From Saprospiraceae bacterium (GTDB lineage: Bacteria; Bacteroidota; Bacteroidia; Chitinophagales; Saprospiraceae): a stretch of 35,907 bases of DNA. The stretch is from assembly GCA_013001975.1 (NCBI GenBank), contig JABDKX010000188.1, positions 1 to 35,907 of the forward strand. The letters are read 5' to 3'. Of the stretch, positions 10,101-18,340 are shown piece after piece (the stretch's first letter is position 1; every line of letters begins with the position of its first letter). The position numbers and the translations under genes are program-made. Under the pieces are notes generated by a model. That model saw nothing but the letters and a program-made list of their open reading frames with translations, had not been told where the DNA came from and did not search any database.

Positions 10101-11142
10101 CAATAATTTGAATGATTTGCAAGCTTCCATTTGTATATTCCGAAGTACACCACCATTCTCTAACCTCCCATGTTCTTAAAATTTTTCTTTTACATGTCAA
10201 ATGAGGAATCTCTATATCAGTATACGACAAATATGCGTTGCATAATGCAGCATTATTACTATCATCAACATTTTCAACTGTATAACCAGGGTTAAATGGG
10301 TCATCAGATTCCTTAATAAGAATAGCGCCTCCAGCAGGAATTAATGGGACTCCTGAAAAGTCATTTTCTGTTGGACAATAAAGACCATTATCAACATAAG
10401 GATCACATATAATTGGCACTCCTTGTCCACTACCAGAACCTGAAAGTGGTATATTAATCCATGGAATTGGAAATCCATTTGCATCGTACCTCATTAAAGG
10501 ATCATTACAAGATATCGTAGTGAAATCTGGAAAGATGATATTGTTGATATCAATTCTTTCTATAAAAATTGTATGCGAACAAGTCGATGAATTTCCAAAT
10601 TCATCAGTTGCTCTATACGTCCGTATAATGCTCGAAGAAAAATTTGGATCACAAGAAATACTGTTTTTTTCTTGACTGAATAATAGTACTTCGTAGTCAG
10701 TACAACCACCTGTAGCTGGCGGAACATCCAACAAATCAACAACGCCGCAAGCAACAGTTAAATCATCAGGACATTCGATTTGCGGTGGGTACTTGTATTC
10801 AACTAATAGATTCCCCCAACATGAGTTACCGCAATTGATGTCAGTTATTTTGTATGATAATAATTTACCATTGTATTCAATTCCTAACTCAGTTCCGCTA
10901 ATTGGCAATCCATAATCATCGTACAGTGAAACTGTGTAATTTGAATTACATTGAGGTTCGATATTAACCCCGCCCATAGCCGGTGTTATATTCGTTGTAC
11001 ATGTTTGATCAAGAGAAACATTAATTTGTCCGATACACTGCAATTCGCAATCTGTATCACATTGAGCATATGATAGCTGTATACAGCTTATCATACATAA
11101 TAAAAGGCAGACACCTCTTACCAGGTAAGTAGTTAACTTCAT
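7165..11142 (-). CDS. T9SS-exported HYR-like protein with dockerin-type and cohesin-like domains
   Basis: This 1325-aa protein begins with a signal peptide (about 27 residues, ending SYAQC). A long cysteine-rich N-terminal part of HYR/Ig-like modules follows, with recurring CPDDLTVAC and DDCNNQSTC type motifs. Around residue 925 a carboxypeptidase-regulatory-like beta-sandwich begins (EGVEVTL, then GEYAF). Residues ~976-1035 hold two dockerin-like calcium repeats: NGVSTLDLIYIQRHILG, and DINNNQDISSTDL followed by LRKLILG. Residues ~1085-1220 resemble a cohesin or hemophore-type beta domain (MQGTITFDPNEI). The last ~80 residues are a T9SS type A sorting domain (AYPNPW, then FYDITGRLL). It is likely a cell-surface or secreted adhesive protein. 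It is a separate transcription unit with its own terminator, and a paralogue in style of the giant protein downstream. The ligand is unknown. Confidence 0.93.
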   Translation of the reverse strand: MKLTTYLVRGVCLLLCMISCIQLSYAQCDTDCELQCIGQINVSLDQTCTTNITPAMGGVNIEPQCNSNYTVSLYDDYGLPISGTELGIEYNGKLLSYKITDINCGNSCWGNLLVEYKYPPQIECPDDLTVACGVVDLLDVPPATGGCTDYEVLLFSQEKNSISCDPNFSSSIIRTYRATDEFGNSSTCSHTIFIERIDINNIIFPDFTTISCNDPLMRYDANGFPIPWINIPLSGSGSGQGVPIICDPYVDNGLYCPTENDFSGVPLIPAGGAILIKESDDPFNPGYTVENVDDSNNAALCNAYLSYTDIEIPHLTCKRKILRTWEVREWWCTSEYTNGSLQIIQIIDDKAPTFVCPNDRTVSTDYECGGHVYLPPIEEVFDECASNINYRVDYYGGVLNTNGGYVDLSLGHNTLTYIVSDDCNNQSTCNVSITVADATEPVAICEQYKVISISQSSETIVYADPFDNGSWDECGIERFEVRRMDSLCVAADTLFGESITFCCSDVNREVMVVFRVVDWSGNFNDCMVTVDVQDKIAPHITCPVDVTIDCDDGYDIENLGLTFGDATVTDNCSETQVIHERSVVDVTQCGVGDITRFFEILDEDSTVISHCKQFIKVSNNTVFELTNIQWPLDYSIPDGCRTSDLEPEDLPDLYNYPTFPFQEPCTLLGYNYEDKMFTSPGGCVRIERYWTVINWCGNGENGFDQYTSPDPQIIDIINTISPVIEPADSLFFESINITCLGDTVEVMRNAMDDCDFLSWHYLIRDSRDTVIYEGFSNAFRHLLPIGEYHIEWHVEDGCGNSASDIQFASMLNVKAPTPVCINGLSVNLVGMDLDSDGVVDAEMVEIWASDFDSGSSHSCGNPIVLSLSSDTTHKSTFFDCEDVGLKEVQLWATDALTGNQDFCRTFIEILDNNNYDICNDSIQQMSVIGDIFDEQSRTIEGVEVTLNDASIMEMTNEEGEYAFNHMPSGGTYDVKPFKDDDYLNGVSTLDLIYIQRHILGLERITSPYKLIAADINNNQDISSTDLIELRKLILGIEDEFPSNNSWRFVDADFNFIDSSDPWINPIPESYYIPELNQSMDIDFVGVKIGDVNNSVITANAVEGSLDQRSFDIINIESVVNEGASIIEFYVDELDNIDGMQGTITFDPNEISINDGISGQFNISDENLNLSYTDDGLITFSISENVPVSVTAREPLFALEYEKKSNVNNVEISLNSELTNAEIYVEGKPYDLNMIGKFENQYDNQLKAYPNPWIENTMISFESKEEGTINIAFYDITGRLLLEENKRCNIGINQYQVLRSQIDSKGVIYAKITSSHLKAELKMILL

Positions 11143-11174
11143 TGTAAATCCTTAATTCGTTAGCAATTAATTGC

Positions 11175-11209
11175 CAAATTCATAGACTTCAATTATGAAA
11201 AATGGCAAA
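11175..11209 (-). promoter_or_regulatory. Possible proximal promoter of the 1325-aa gene
   Basis: The minus strand shows TTTG at 11209-11206 and TGAATTTG at 11182-11175, one mismatch from TANNTTTG. The spacing is a little longer than usual. A perfect 12-nt palindrome GCAATTAATTGC (11163-11174) abuts it on the transcript side and could be an operator or leader hairpin. Confidence 0.35.
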
Positions 11210-11371
11210 ATTCATTTCTAAATATTTGTTTTGAAATTATCTGAAGGCTTGATTACTTAAATATTGGCAAACGGCTCTAAACATTTGGGATCCAATATAA
11301 ATGGCTGATAATCAAACTATATATAGATAGTTTCGTAAGATTCTAAGATCTTAGGTAGGTATAATTCAATA

Positions 11372-11379
11372 CAAATATA
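11372..11379 (-). promoter_or_regulatory. Second candidate -7 element upstream of the 1325-aa gene
   Basis: The minus strand reads TATATTTG, an exact TANNTTTG match, 230 nt before the start codon. If used, it gives a long leader containing a hairpin (11314-11333, 7-bp arms) and the palindrome CTAAGATCTTAG (11343-11354). It overlaps an inverted repeat (11377-11405). Confidence 0.4.
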
Positions 11380-11439
11380 TAACATATTAAATAAAAATGT
11401 TATATGTTTTGTAAATAAAATTAAAATAAATTGAAAACT

Positions 11440-11453
11440 CCTGTAAAAACAGG
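11440..11453 (-). terminator. Weak terminator-like hairpin after the ABC transporter
   Basis: On the minus strand CCTGT-TTTT-ACAGG forms a 5-bp hairpin 3 nt after the TAG stop of the ABC gene, followed by the T-rich stretch AGTTTTCAATTTATTTT. The stem is short, so this is a tentative call. Confidence 0.4.
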
Positions 11454-11456
11454 CGT

Positions 11457-13250
11457 CTAATCGAAGAGTCTGCCCATCTGAGCTTGTTTATAATATACGC
11501 CCTCAGGATTCTGCATAAGGGTTTGATGATTGCCTTGTTCAACAATTCTTCCTTCCTGAAAAACATAAATACGATCGACATCAGTGATTGTACTTAGTCT
11601 GTGAGCTATAATTATGGAAGTTCTGTTTTTCATTAAATTATTTAACGCGTCTTGAACCAACTTTTCTGATTCTGTATCTAAAGCAGAAGTGGCTTCATCC
11701 AAAAGTAGTATTTTGGGATTTTTAAGTATAGCTCTGGCTATGGCTATTCTTTGCCTTTGTCCTCCAGATAATTTGATTCCTCTTTCACCTATTAATGTAT
11801 TTAAGCCTTCAGGAAAATTACTTATAAATGACCAAGCATTCGCTTGCTTAGCTGCTTCTATAATTTCATCCTCCGTTGCATTTTGGTCGCCATATTTAAT
11901 ATTCTCCAAAATAGAACCTCCAAATAAAATGACCTCTTGCGGAACCAACGCTATGTTCTGTCTTAATCCTCTCAATTCATACTCTTGAATTGGCAACTCA
12001 TCAAGTAGAATTTGACCTGAGTCAATATGGTAAAATTTGAGAAGTAGTTGAATGATTGTTGATTTACCAACGCCACTAGGTCCGACAAGCGCAACCTTCT
12101 CTCCTTTTGAAATGTCCAGATTTATCTTCTTTAAAATTTGTAAATCCTTTCTGCTTGGATAACTAAAATCTACATCAACAAATTTGATATCGCCTGTTAT
12201 TTCCTTTTTTGGTTTTTTATCAGATAACGAAAGTTCCGGACTTAAATCCAGAATTTCTCTAACGCGTTCTGTTGCTCCCATTGCGCCAAGTAACTCTGTG
12301 GTTAAACTACCGAGTCCCGCAATCGCGCCACCAATAATAAAGGTATACGTTACAAATGAAATCAATGTTCCCGAAGTCATCTCTCCATTCTGGACCATCC
12401 TTGCACCCATATAGATTATAAAAAATATAGCTCCTAAAAACACAATGGTTAAAAACAAAATAAATAATCCTCTGGCGTTTCCATACTTCAATGCAACCGA
12501 TATTAATCTGCCTTGAGAGGCATCATATTTATCCTTTTCAAAAATCTCAGCTGCAAAAGCTTTAACCACTTTAACTGAGGATACAACTTCTCCAATCAAA
12601 GTATTCGAATCTGCTAATTCTGTTTGTCGGTTCTTAGCAAGTTTTCTAATCTTTCTACCAAATACCATAGTTAGAATAACAACGACTGGAACGGTAGCCA
12701 ACATGATTAATGACAACTTAGGCGTAGAAATAATTAAAAACCCTATACCTGTTATCAAAACTAATATCTGTCTTAATAACTCACCAAATTGTACAGAGAA
12801 AACCGAATACATTCTTCCAATATCAGATGAAATACGACTTATTAATTCACCACTGCTGTTTTCTTCATAAAATGTAATCGGTAATGTGAGTAAGTTTTCA
12901 AAAACATCTTTTCTGATATCGGCAATACTTTTTTCAGCAAAATGCGCTGTCAAATATATACGTCCATAAGAAGCTAATCCTTGAACAACTAAGATCAGTA
13001 ACATTATAATCCCTAATTTGTCAAGGGTCAAATTAAAGTTCATTTCTTCTTGTTTCGCCACATCAAACAATAACCCTAACAGACTTGGAATCACCATAAA
13101 GGTTAAGGTTGAAATAAGTAGCAAAAACATAGAAGCTAGGAAGTAGTATTTATATGGCTTTACATAACCAAATATCTTCAAAGATTTTTTGAATGTGTCT
13201 TTTGAAAACTTAACCTTTTCTTCGTTACCCTTACTTTTTCTTCCAAACAT
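11457..13250 (-). CDS. MsbA-like ABC exporter, fused permease and ATPase
   Basis: At 597 aa this is the usual length of a half-transporter that works as a homodimer in the inner membrane. Residues ~30-325 are a six-helix ABC exporter membrane domain. The ATPase follows with Walker A GPSGVGKST (390-398), Q-loop Gln438, signature LSGGQ (494-498), Walker B ILLLDE (514-519) and switch His550, all intact. It belongs to the MsbA/multidrug-lipid exporter type; the substrate (lipid A core, lipid or drug) cannot be read from sequence. It stands alone on the minus strand, divergent from the gene at 13428. A perfect -7 element lies only 4 nt ahead of the ATG, suggesting a leaderless or very short-leader mRNA. 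Confidence 0.93.
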   Translation of the reverse strand: MFGRKSKGNEEKVKFSKDTFKKSLKIFGYVKPYKYYFLASMFLLLISTLTFMVIPSLLGLLFDVAKQEEMNFNLTLDKLGIIMLLILVVQGLASYGRIYLTAHFAEKSIADIRKDVFENLLTLPITFYEENSSGELISRISSDIGRMYSVFSVQFGELLRQILVLITGIGFLIISTPKLSLIMLATVPVVVILTMVFGRKIRKLAKNRQTELADSNTLIGEVVSSVKVVKAFAAEIFEKDKYDASQGRLISVALKYGNARGLFILFLTIVFLGAIFFIIYMGARMVQNGEMTSGTLISFVTYTFIIGGAIAGLGSLTTELLGAMGATERVREILDLSPELSLSDKKPKKEITGDIKFVDVDFSYPSRKDLQILKKINLDISKGEKVALVGPSGVGKSTIIQLLLKFYHIDSGQILLDELPIQEYELRGLRQNIALVPQEVILFGGSILENIKYGDQNATEDEIIEAAKQANAWSFISNFPEGLNTLIGERGIKLSGGQRQRIAIARAILKNPKILLLDEATSALDTESEKLVQDALNNLMKNRTSIIIAHRLSTITDVDRIYVFQEGRIVEQGNHQTLMQNPEGVYYKQAQMGRLFD

Positions 13251-13254
13251 TCTG

Positions 13255-13262
13255 CAAATATA
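13255..13262 (-). promoter_or_regulatory. -7 promoter element abutting the ABC exporter start
   Basis: The minus strand reads TATATTTG, an exact TANNTTTG match, followed by CAGA and then the ATG at 13250. Because Bacteroidota transcripts start roughly 4-7 nt beyond this element, the start site would fall at or within a base or two of the ATG. Confidence 0.5.
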
Positions 13263-13427
13263 TCTAATTGCCTATTACCATATCGTTTTTTATCTGGTGT
13301 TATATTTTACAGTTTAAGAATAGCGTTTTTACACTTTTAGTCACTAAGTAGAATGAATTGTACTTAATATTTGGAAAATGTTTAAAGGAAATAATTTTCT
13401 TTTGTTAACTTTCTTGAAAATTTATCT

Positions 13428-14237
13428 ATGAAAAAAATTGTACTATCGCTATTTGTCTCGTTTTGTGTTCTAGCTTTAATGTCTAATCGATCTGGTAGAG
13501 GATCAATATTTGGCGTCGGTCTAACTACATCTCCCGGCGAAAGCGGGGCTTATTGTGGTAGTGTGGGATGTCACTTTAGTGGCGCATTTACCCCTGAAGT
13601 CAACATATCTTTATTAGATTCTGACGGTAATAGTGTTTCTAAATATGTCCCAGGTCAAACATATACTGTAAGTATGGTTGCTGATGTCACTGGAACTCCA
13701 GCAGGTTATGGATTTCAAATAGTCTCATTAAAAGATGCAGACAATTCAGGTATAAATGATTGGTCAGATCTTACCAGTCAAATGCAAGAATTCAATATTA
13801 ATGATAGAAAATATATAGAGCAAAATAATATAATAAATTCGAATACTATTGAATTAACTTGGGTCGCACCTGCTGAAGGATCTGGAAGTGTAAGTTTTTA
13901 CGGCGTAATGAATGCTGTTAATGGAAATGGTAATTCTGGTGGTGATGGTGCAGATACAAGTTCTGTAACAATTATTGAAGATGTGATGTCATCAAATACA
14001 AATAATAATTTTGACTTGGTTGCAGTTTATCCTAATCCAGTAGAATCATTTATAAATGTAAGAACGACAAATCCAATTAAAGAAATTTCTGTTATTGATG
14101 CCAGCGGACAGATTATGCAAAGAATTAAAAATCCATCTTCGACGATTGATGCCTCTAATTTATCTAGTGGATTCTATATTTTAAATATAGATTTTGGAAA
14201 TGGAGAAAATACTCTAGAAAAAATAATAAAAATCTAA
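13428..14237 (+). CDS. Choice-of-anchor V domain protein with T9SS sorting tail
   Basis: The 269-aa product has a short N-terminal signal sequence. A domain at residues ~35-180 matches the choice-of-anchor V (reelin-like) family in layout: the early cysteine/histidine motif, then YVPGQTYTV, GTPAGYGFQIVSL, WVAPAEGSGSVSFYG and NAVNGNGN. The last ~75 residues are a T9SS type A sorting domain (VYPNPVESFINV, then SGFYILNI). It is predicted to be exported to the cell surface; no biochemical role is known to me. In relatives as I recall them, the early motif is often a CxxCH-like group. Here it is CGSVGCH (C43, C48, H49), so covalent haem attachment is doubtful. It is monocistronic, and its TAA overlaps the stop of the convergent TPR gene by 4 nt. 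Confidence 0.88.
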   Translation: MKKIVLSLFVSFCVLALMSNRSGRGSIFGVGLTTSPGESGAYCGSVGCHFSGAFTPEVNISLLDSDGNSVSKYVPGQTYTVSMVADVTGTPAGYGFQIVSLKDADNSGINDWSDLTSQMQEFNINDRKYIEQNNIINSNTIELTWVAPAEGSGSVSFYGVMNAVNGNGNSGGDGADTSSVTIIEDVMSSNTNNNFDLVAVYPNPVESFINVRTTNPIKEISVIDASGQIMQRIKNPSSTIDASNLSSGFYILNIDFGNGENTLEKIIKI

Positions 14238-15253
14238 TTGGGTTCAGATGCTTTAGCGGCCAAGGCTTCTAAAGCATCTTTTGCTTTAACAAAGTTTCCA
14301 TTTAATTTTAAAGAAGTTTCGTAATCTACTTTTGCTTGATCGATTCTTCCAAGCATTTCATTTGCAATTCCGCGATAATAATGTGAAAGATAAAACTGAG
14401 GTTTTACTTTAATCATTATATCAAATTGCTCATAGGCTTGAGGAATTGAATCTAAAGACAAGTGTAAAATACCCGCGTTTAAATAAGCATCTAAATAGTT
14501 TTTATCTATAATATTTATTTGTCTATAAATGGAAAGCGCTTCACTTATTCTATCGTTATTTTGTAAATAATAAGCTTTAGAATGCCAAGTACTTGGATTT
14601 TGCCGATCTACGTTTATCGCTGCATCATAATAATCTAAGGCTTTAGGATCTTTTTCATCTTCATAAATTTGCCCCAATATAATCCAAGCATCAACAAGGT
14701 CAGGATCTATTTCTGTCGCTTTTATAAATGCTACTTTTGCTCTCTCCAAATCAGATACACTTCTCAAGTTCATGCCCATCATAAAATAAGCTTCAGCTGT
14801 ATTTTCATTAATTGTCAATATTCTAGAGGTTGTAGCTAAAGAATTTTCATATTGTTTTAAAATCAATTGTGTTTCTGCCAATTTGAGTAAACTCGGAATT
14901 CTTTCGGGAAACAATTTTGTACACTTTTCTATAGTGAGAAGTCCATCCTTAGATTTGGAATAATCCATATAAGCATCCGATAATAAATGGTAGTATTCAG
15001 GTTGAAGAGAATCCAATTTTATAGCGCTTTCCAAATCATTTATTGCACCATCAAAATAATTGTTTGCATAAAATATTTTTGCCCGCTCAAAGTACAAGGT
15101 CTTATCTGTTGTATCTTTTGATATTAATTGGTTTAATTGATCTAATGCTGCATCACCTGTTGATTTTAGTTCTGTTTTGGGTTTATCTTCTTTGCATCCA
15201 ATAAAGATAATTATCAGACAGGCCAATGTAACTTTTAAAATCTTGCTTACCAT
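14234..15253 (-). CDS. TPR-repeat lipoprotein
   Basis: The 339-aa product starts with a lipoprotein signal peptide ending in FIGC, so Cys20 is the likely lipidated residue. About seven or eight tetratricopeptide repeats fill the rest, seen as repeated patterns such as AEAYFMMGMNLRSVSDLERA. It is probably a periplasm-facing or outer-membrane protein scaffold. Its ATG directly follows the stop codon of dsbD with no gap, implying translational coupling and a shared mRNA with the redox genes upstream. The stop codon overlaps that of the convergent gene ending at 14237. Nothing shows a specific partner; a link to DsbD is inferred from position only. Confidence 0.88.
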   Translation of the reverse strand: MVSKILKVTLACLIIIFIGCKEDKPKTELKSTGDAALDQLNQLISKDTTDKTLYFERAKIFYANNYFDGAINDLESAIKLDSLQPEYYHLLSDAYMDYSKSKDGLLTIEKCTKLFPERIPSLLKLAETQLILKQYENSLATTSRILTINENTAEAYFMMGMNLRSVSDLERAKVAFIKATEIDPDLVDAWIILGQIYEDEKDPKALDYYDAAINVDRQNPSTWHSKAYYLQNNDRISEALSIYRQINIIDKNYLDAYLNAGILHLSLDSIPQAYEQFDIMIKVKPQFYLSHYYRGIANEMLGRIDQAKVDYETSLKLNGNFVKAKDALEALAAKASEPN

Positions 15254-17731
15254 CTATTTTAATTCGTTGTAAGTTTTTAACCCGCAATCCATATACTCTT
15301 GGTAAGCAGTAATGCCAGAGTAATATCCTCTTGGACTTGCCAACACTTTTTGATCAGCAGTCATCATGACATAAAGAGGTTGAGAATTTTGTTCAAAATT
15401 TGTGATCTGAAAATCAGCCCACTTGTTTCCAATATTTCTCATTTTCTTTAATCTGCTTTGAGAGTACAATCCTTCTTCTAATTTTTTATCATCATCTACG
15501 TAAAGAGAAACCAACACCCATTTATTAATGAGATTATCGCGAATCTTATCGTCAATCCAAATAGTTTCTTCTGTCTTTCTACAATTAACACAACCATGAC
15601 CCGTAAAATCCAAGAATACTGGCTTGTTTTGTTTTTCTGCATATTCCAAACCTTCGTAATAATCTTTAAAGCAAGGAATATTGTTTGCACAAATCGAGTA
15701 TGAAGGATATTCAGCTTTTATCTCAGCATCAGGTTCCAACTCATCTAAAAAGTAGTTGTATTGTGCTGGCGGTGGGAATCCACTGATAATGCTTAAAGAA
15801 TTATAGCTTTTTGTTGTTTCGTTATACATGAATCCTGTAGCCAGATAAACTGTAAATAAACCAAATAATGTACCCAAAACAATTCTCTTTTTTGACAACT
15901 TTTTGATGGGACTATCATGAGGAAATTTTATTTTTCCAAACATATATAAGGTCGTTAAGATTCCAATAATGACCCAAGCGCCTAAGAATAATTCATAACG
16001 TAAGAATCCCCAATGATTTGTCAAATCAGCCACTGACAAAAATTTAAAAGCAAATGCTAATTCTAAGAATCCTAAAACAACTTTTACTGAAGTCATCCAT
16101 CCACCAGATTGTGGTAATGTATTTAACCAGGCAGGGAAAGCTGCAAAAAATCCAAAAGGAAGTGCAAGTGCCACAGAAAACCCAAACATTACCACAGCGG
16201 GTCCTAACGCATTAGAAGCAGACGACACTAAGGCTGATCCTATAATTGGTCCAGTACAAGAAAACGAAACCAATGCCAGCGTAAATGCCATAAAAAATAT
16301 TCCAATAAATCCTCCTTTGTCTGCCATGGTATCACTCTTGGTTGACCAAGAACTTGGTAAGGTGATTTCGTAGTACCCAAAGAATGAAAAGGCAAAGACA
16401 ACAAAGATTAAAAAGAAAAAAGTATTGGCTATCCAATTCGTGGACAATCTGTTAAGTGCTTCATCGCCGAAGATTGCCGTAATCGCTAATCCCAAACTCA
16501 CATAAATAACAATGATTGATATGCCGTAAATCATGCCATTAACCCAACCTTTACGCTTGGTATCCTTTGTAAAAAAACTAACCGTTAATGGAATCATTGG
16601 AAATACACAAGGCGTGAGTAAAGCAAATAGCCCACCAAGAAATCCTATTATAAATGACCACAGTAATGTCTTCTCACTCTGATCTTCGCCTCCTTCGCAA
16701 TCACCAAGCGGAGATAAATAACTTTCTCTTAATGAAGGAATCTCTTGGTTAATCAATTTAAAGCCATCAGGCGCTACAACATCACTACTCGCTGTTCCAG
16801 AAATTTCATTTACCTCTGGTTCAAAGGCAACAGCTTGTGCAGTTAAGTTAGCAGGATTAAATACAAAATCAATTGGATTTGGTGGCAAACAACCCTTATC
16901 ATCACAAGCCATATATGTAATGTAACCAGCAATATCATCACCGTTTTTAGGCTTGATTTTTTGAGTTATCTGAAATGGTGTTCCTCCTAAAAATTTAATT
17001 ACTTCAACATTGTCAAACAATGGATCTGGACCTTGCTTCTTCTTTCCAGTTTCATCTGCATCTCCTATAATTTCTACCGCATCTTCATCTTCGAAAGTAA
17101 TATAAGTTGGAACCGGACCTTCATCGCTTGAAAACTGTGAATAAACAGTCCATCCTTTTTGAATGTCTGCTGTATATATTAAATTATACGTTCCATCTTT
17201 ATTATCCTCAATGCTGAAATCCCATTTGACAGGATCTTTCATTTTGTCATCAGCTACAGCATCATCACTTTTTGAAGAGCCTCCACTTAAGGATAAATCA
17301 AACTCAACATCTGAAGGTGGCAAACATTTTTCCTTATCACATGTCATGTACGTTAGGTATCCTACAACATTCTCAACACCGGCATCTATCTTGATTTTTT
17401 GTTCAATAATAAATGGTTCGTCTGCTAGAAATTTAATTACATCTACTTCAAAAATCTTATCAAACCCTTCTTTCTTACTACCCTTCTCAACTGACTCCCC
17501 GACCTTACTTACACCTTCTGATTCAAAATTAAGTGAAGTTGGAACTGGTCCATCGTCACTGGTAAATTGAGAGTATACAGTCCATCCTGGTTCAATCTCT
17601 GCTTTAAATACTAAAAGATATTCATCACCTTCAATTTGTTCGATATTATATGACCAACTTACAGGATCTAATTCCTGTGCAAGCACAAATGAACTGATTA
17701 AAAGAAATAATAAGATTTTACAATAGCGCAT
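15254..17731 (-). CDS. dsbD: Thiol:disulfide interchange protein DsbD with two N-terminal alpha-like domains
   Basis: This 825-aa membrane protein would pass electrons from cytoplasmic thioredoxin to periplasmic thiol proteins, as DsbD does in reductive disulfide and cytochrome c maturation pathways. A signal peptide (1-18) is followed by two tandem alpha-like domains (~21-148 and ~166-292). Each has GWTVYSQF and a CxxxxC pair followed by LPP (C131/C136 and C276/C281). The polytopic core (~350-635) carries TPCVFP with Cys375 and FSCTGP with Cys492, the expected membrane redox pair. The C-terminal thioredoxin-like domain has CVNC at 714-717. All redox cysteines are present. Family members usually have one alpha domain; the duplication here, plus a third copy encoded just upstream, is unusual. 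It is coupled to the TPR lipoprotein gene. Confidence 0.95.
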   Translation of the reverse strand: MRYCKILLFLLISSFVLAQELDPVSWSYNIEQIEGDEYLLVFKAEIEPGWTVYSQFTSDDGPVPTSLNFESEGVSKVGESVEKGSKKEGFDKIFEVDVIKFLADEPFIIEQKIKIDAGVENVVGYLTYMTCDKEKCLPPSDVEFDLSLSGGSSKSDDAVADDKMKDPVKWDFSIEDNKDGTYNLIYTADIQKGWTVYSQFSSDEGPVPTYITFEDEDAVEIIGDADETGKKKQGPDPLFDNVEVIKFLGGTPFQITQKIKPKNGDDIAGYITYMACDDKGCLPPNPIDFVFNPANLTAQAVAFEPEVNEISGTASSDVVAPDGFKLINQEIPSLRESYLSPLGDCEGGEDQSEKTLLWSFIIGFLGGLFALLTPCVFPMIPLTVSFFTKDTKRKGWVNGMIYGISIIVIYVSLGLAITAIFGDEALNRLSTNWIANTFFFLIFVVFAFSFFGYYEITLPSSWSTKSDTMADKGGFIGIFFMAFTLALVSFSCTGPIIGSALVSSASNALGPAVVMFGFSVALALPFGFFAAFPAWLNTLPQSGGWMTSVKVVLGFLELAFAFKFLSVADLTNHWGFLRYELFLGAWVIIGILTTLYMFGKIKFPHDSPIKKLSKKRIVLGTLFGLFTVYLATGFMYNETTKSYNSLSIISGFPPPAQYNYFLDELEPDAEIKAEYPSYSICANNIPCFKDYYEGLEYAEKQNKPVFLDFTGHGCVNCRKTEETIWIDDKIRDNLINKWVLVSLYVDDDKKLEEGLYSQSRLKKMRNIGNKWADFQITNFEQNSQPLYVMMTADQKVLASPRGYYSGITAYQEYMDCGLKTYNELK

Positions 17732-17770
17732 GAGTTAGGATTTAAGGTAGATTGTTAAAGTCTTTTAAAT

Positions 17771-18289
17771 TTAGAATTGTTTGATTTTTAATTTTTTTGT
17801 CGCGTTCTTTCTATCATCTGATTGCAATCCATTTACTTTAAAAGTAAAACTGAAAGGAACATCTTTAGGAGGCAGACAAATCTCATTGTTGCAAGTCATA
17901 AATGTTACGTAGCCAGAGACTGGTTTTGATATATCAGTTATTTTGACTTTTTGTTTGATGACATACACTTCGTCTGCTTCATACTTGATAACATTTACAC
18001 CAAACATCTCATCCATTTTTTCAACCCTTTTACCTTTCTCCTTTGCATCGCCAATGACATTTACATTTTTTGAAGTGTACGTAATCGATGTAGGCACAGG
18101 ACCATCATCACCAGTATACATCGAATAAACAACCCAAGGAGATTTAAAATTAGCTTTATAGATTAATTCATAATCATCAGGCCCTACTTGATTAGAGTCA
18201 AATGACCAGGATATAGGATTCAAGTCTTTATTTTGGGCGAAGCCGCTAAAAGCTATCAATAATAAAAGAGAACAATAAAATGTTTTCAT
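17771..18289 (-). CDS. Stand-alone DsbD alpha-like periplasmic protein
   Basis: The 172-aa protein has a signal peptide (cleavage near residue 19) and one domain homologous to the two N-terminal domains of the adjacent DsbD. The shared features are LNPISWSF, a VVYSMYTGDDGPVPTSI region and the redox pair C133/C138 in MTCNNEICLPP. It lacks any membrane core or thioredoxin domain and so is probably a soluble periplasmic redox partner or electron acceptor for DsbD. It lies 39 nt upstream of dsbD in the same direction and likely starts that operon. It probably arose by duplication of the alpha domain; resemblance, not a computed tree, is the basis. Confidence 0.9.
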   Translation of the reverse strand: MKTFYCSLLLLIAFSGFAQNKDLNPISWSFDSNQVGPDDYELIYKANFKSPWVVYSMYTGDDGPVPTSITYTSKNVNVIGDAKEKGKRVEKMDEMFGVNVIKYEADEVYVIKQKVKITDISKPVSGYVTFMTCNNEICLPPKDVPFSFTFKVNGLQSDDRKNATKKLKIKQF

Positions 18290-18340
18290 TTAAACTATTT
18301 TTTATGTTTTGATCAAACCTCGTATTCAATCTAAAAGATG

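Larger units (their letters stand above)
11143..11456. other. Intergenic region rich in small inverted repeats
   Basis: No gene is seen in these 314 nt. The region holds two candidate promoters for the downstream minus-strand gene and four inverted repeats. These are GCAATTAATTGC (11163-11174), AAACTAT/ATAGTTT (11314-11333), CTAAGATCTTAG (11343-11354), and a pair of 9-bp arms at 11377-11385 and 11397-11405. There is also a short terminator-like hairpin next to the ABC transporter stop. Confidence 0.55.

Noticed and set aside
11689-11988. Plus-strand open frame of 99 codons
   Set aside because: Opposite the ATPase domain of the ABC exporter, whose Walker A, signature and Walker B motifs are intact.
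17163-17570. Plus-strand open frame of 135 codons
   Set aside because: Antisense to the alpha-like domains of dsbD, which has clear family motifs; low-complexity serine-rich translation; shadow frame.
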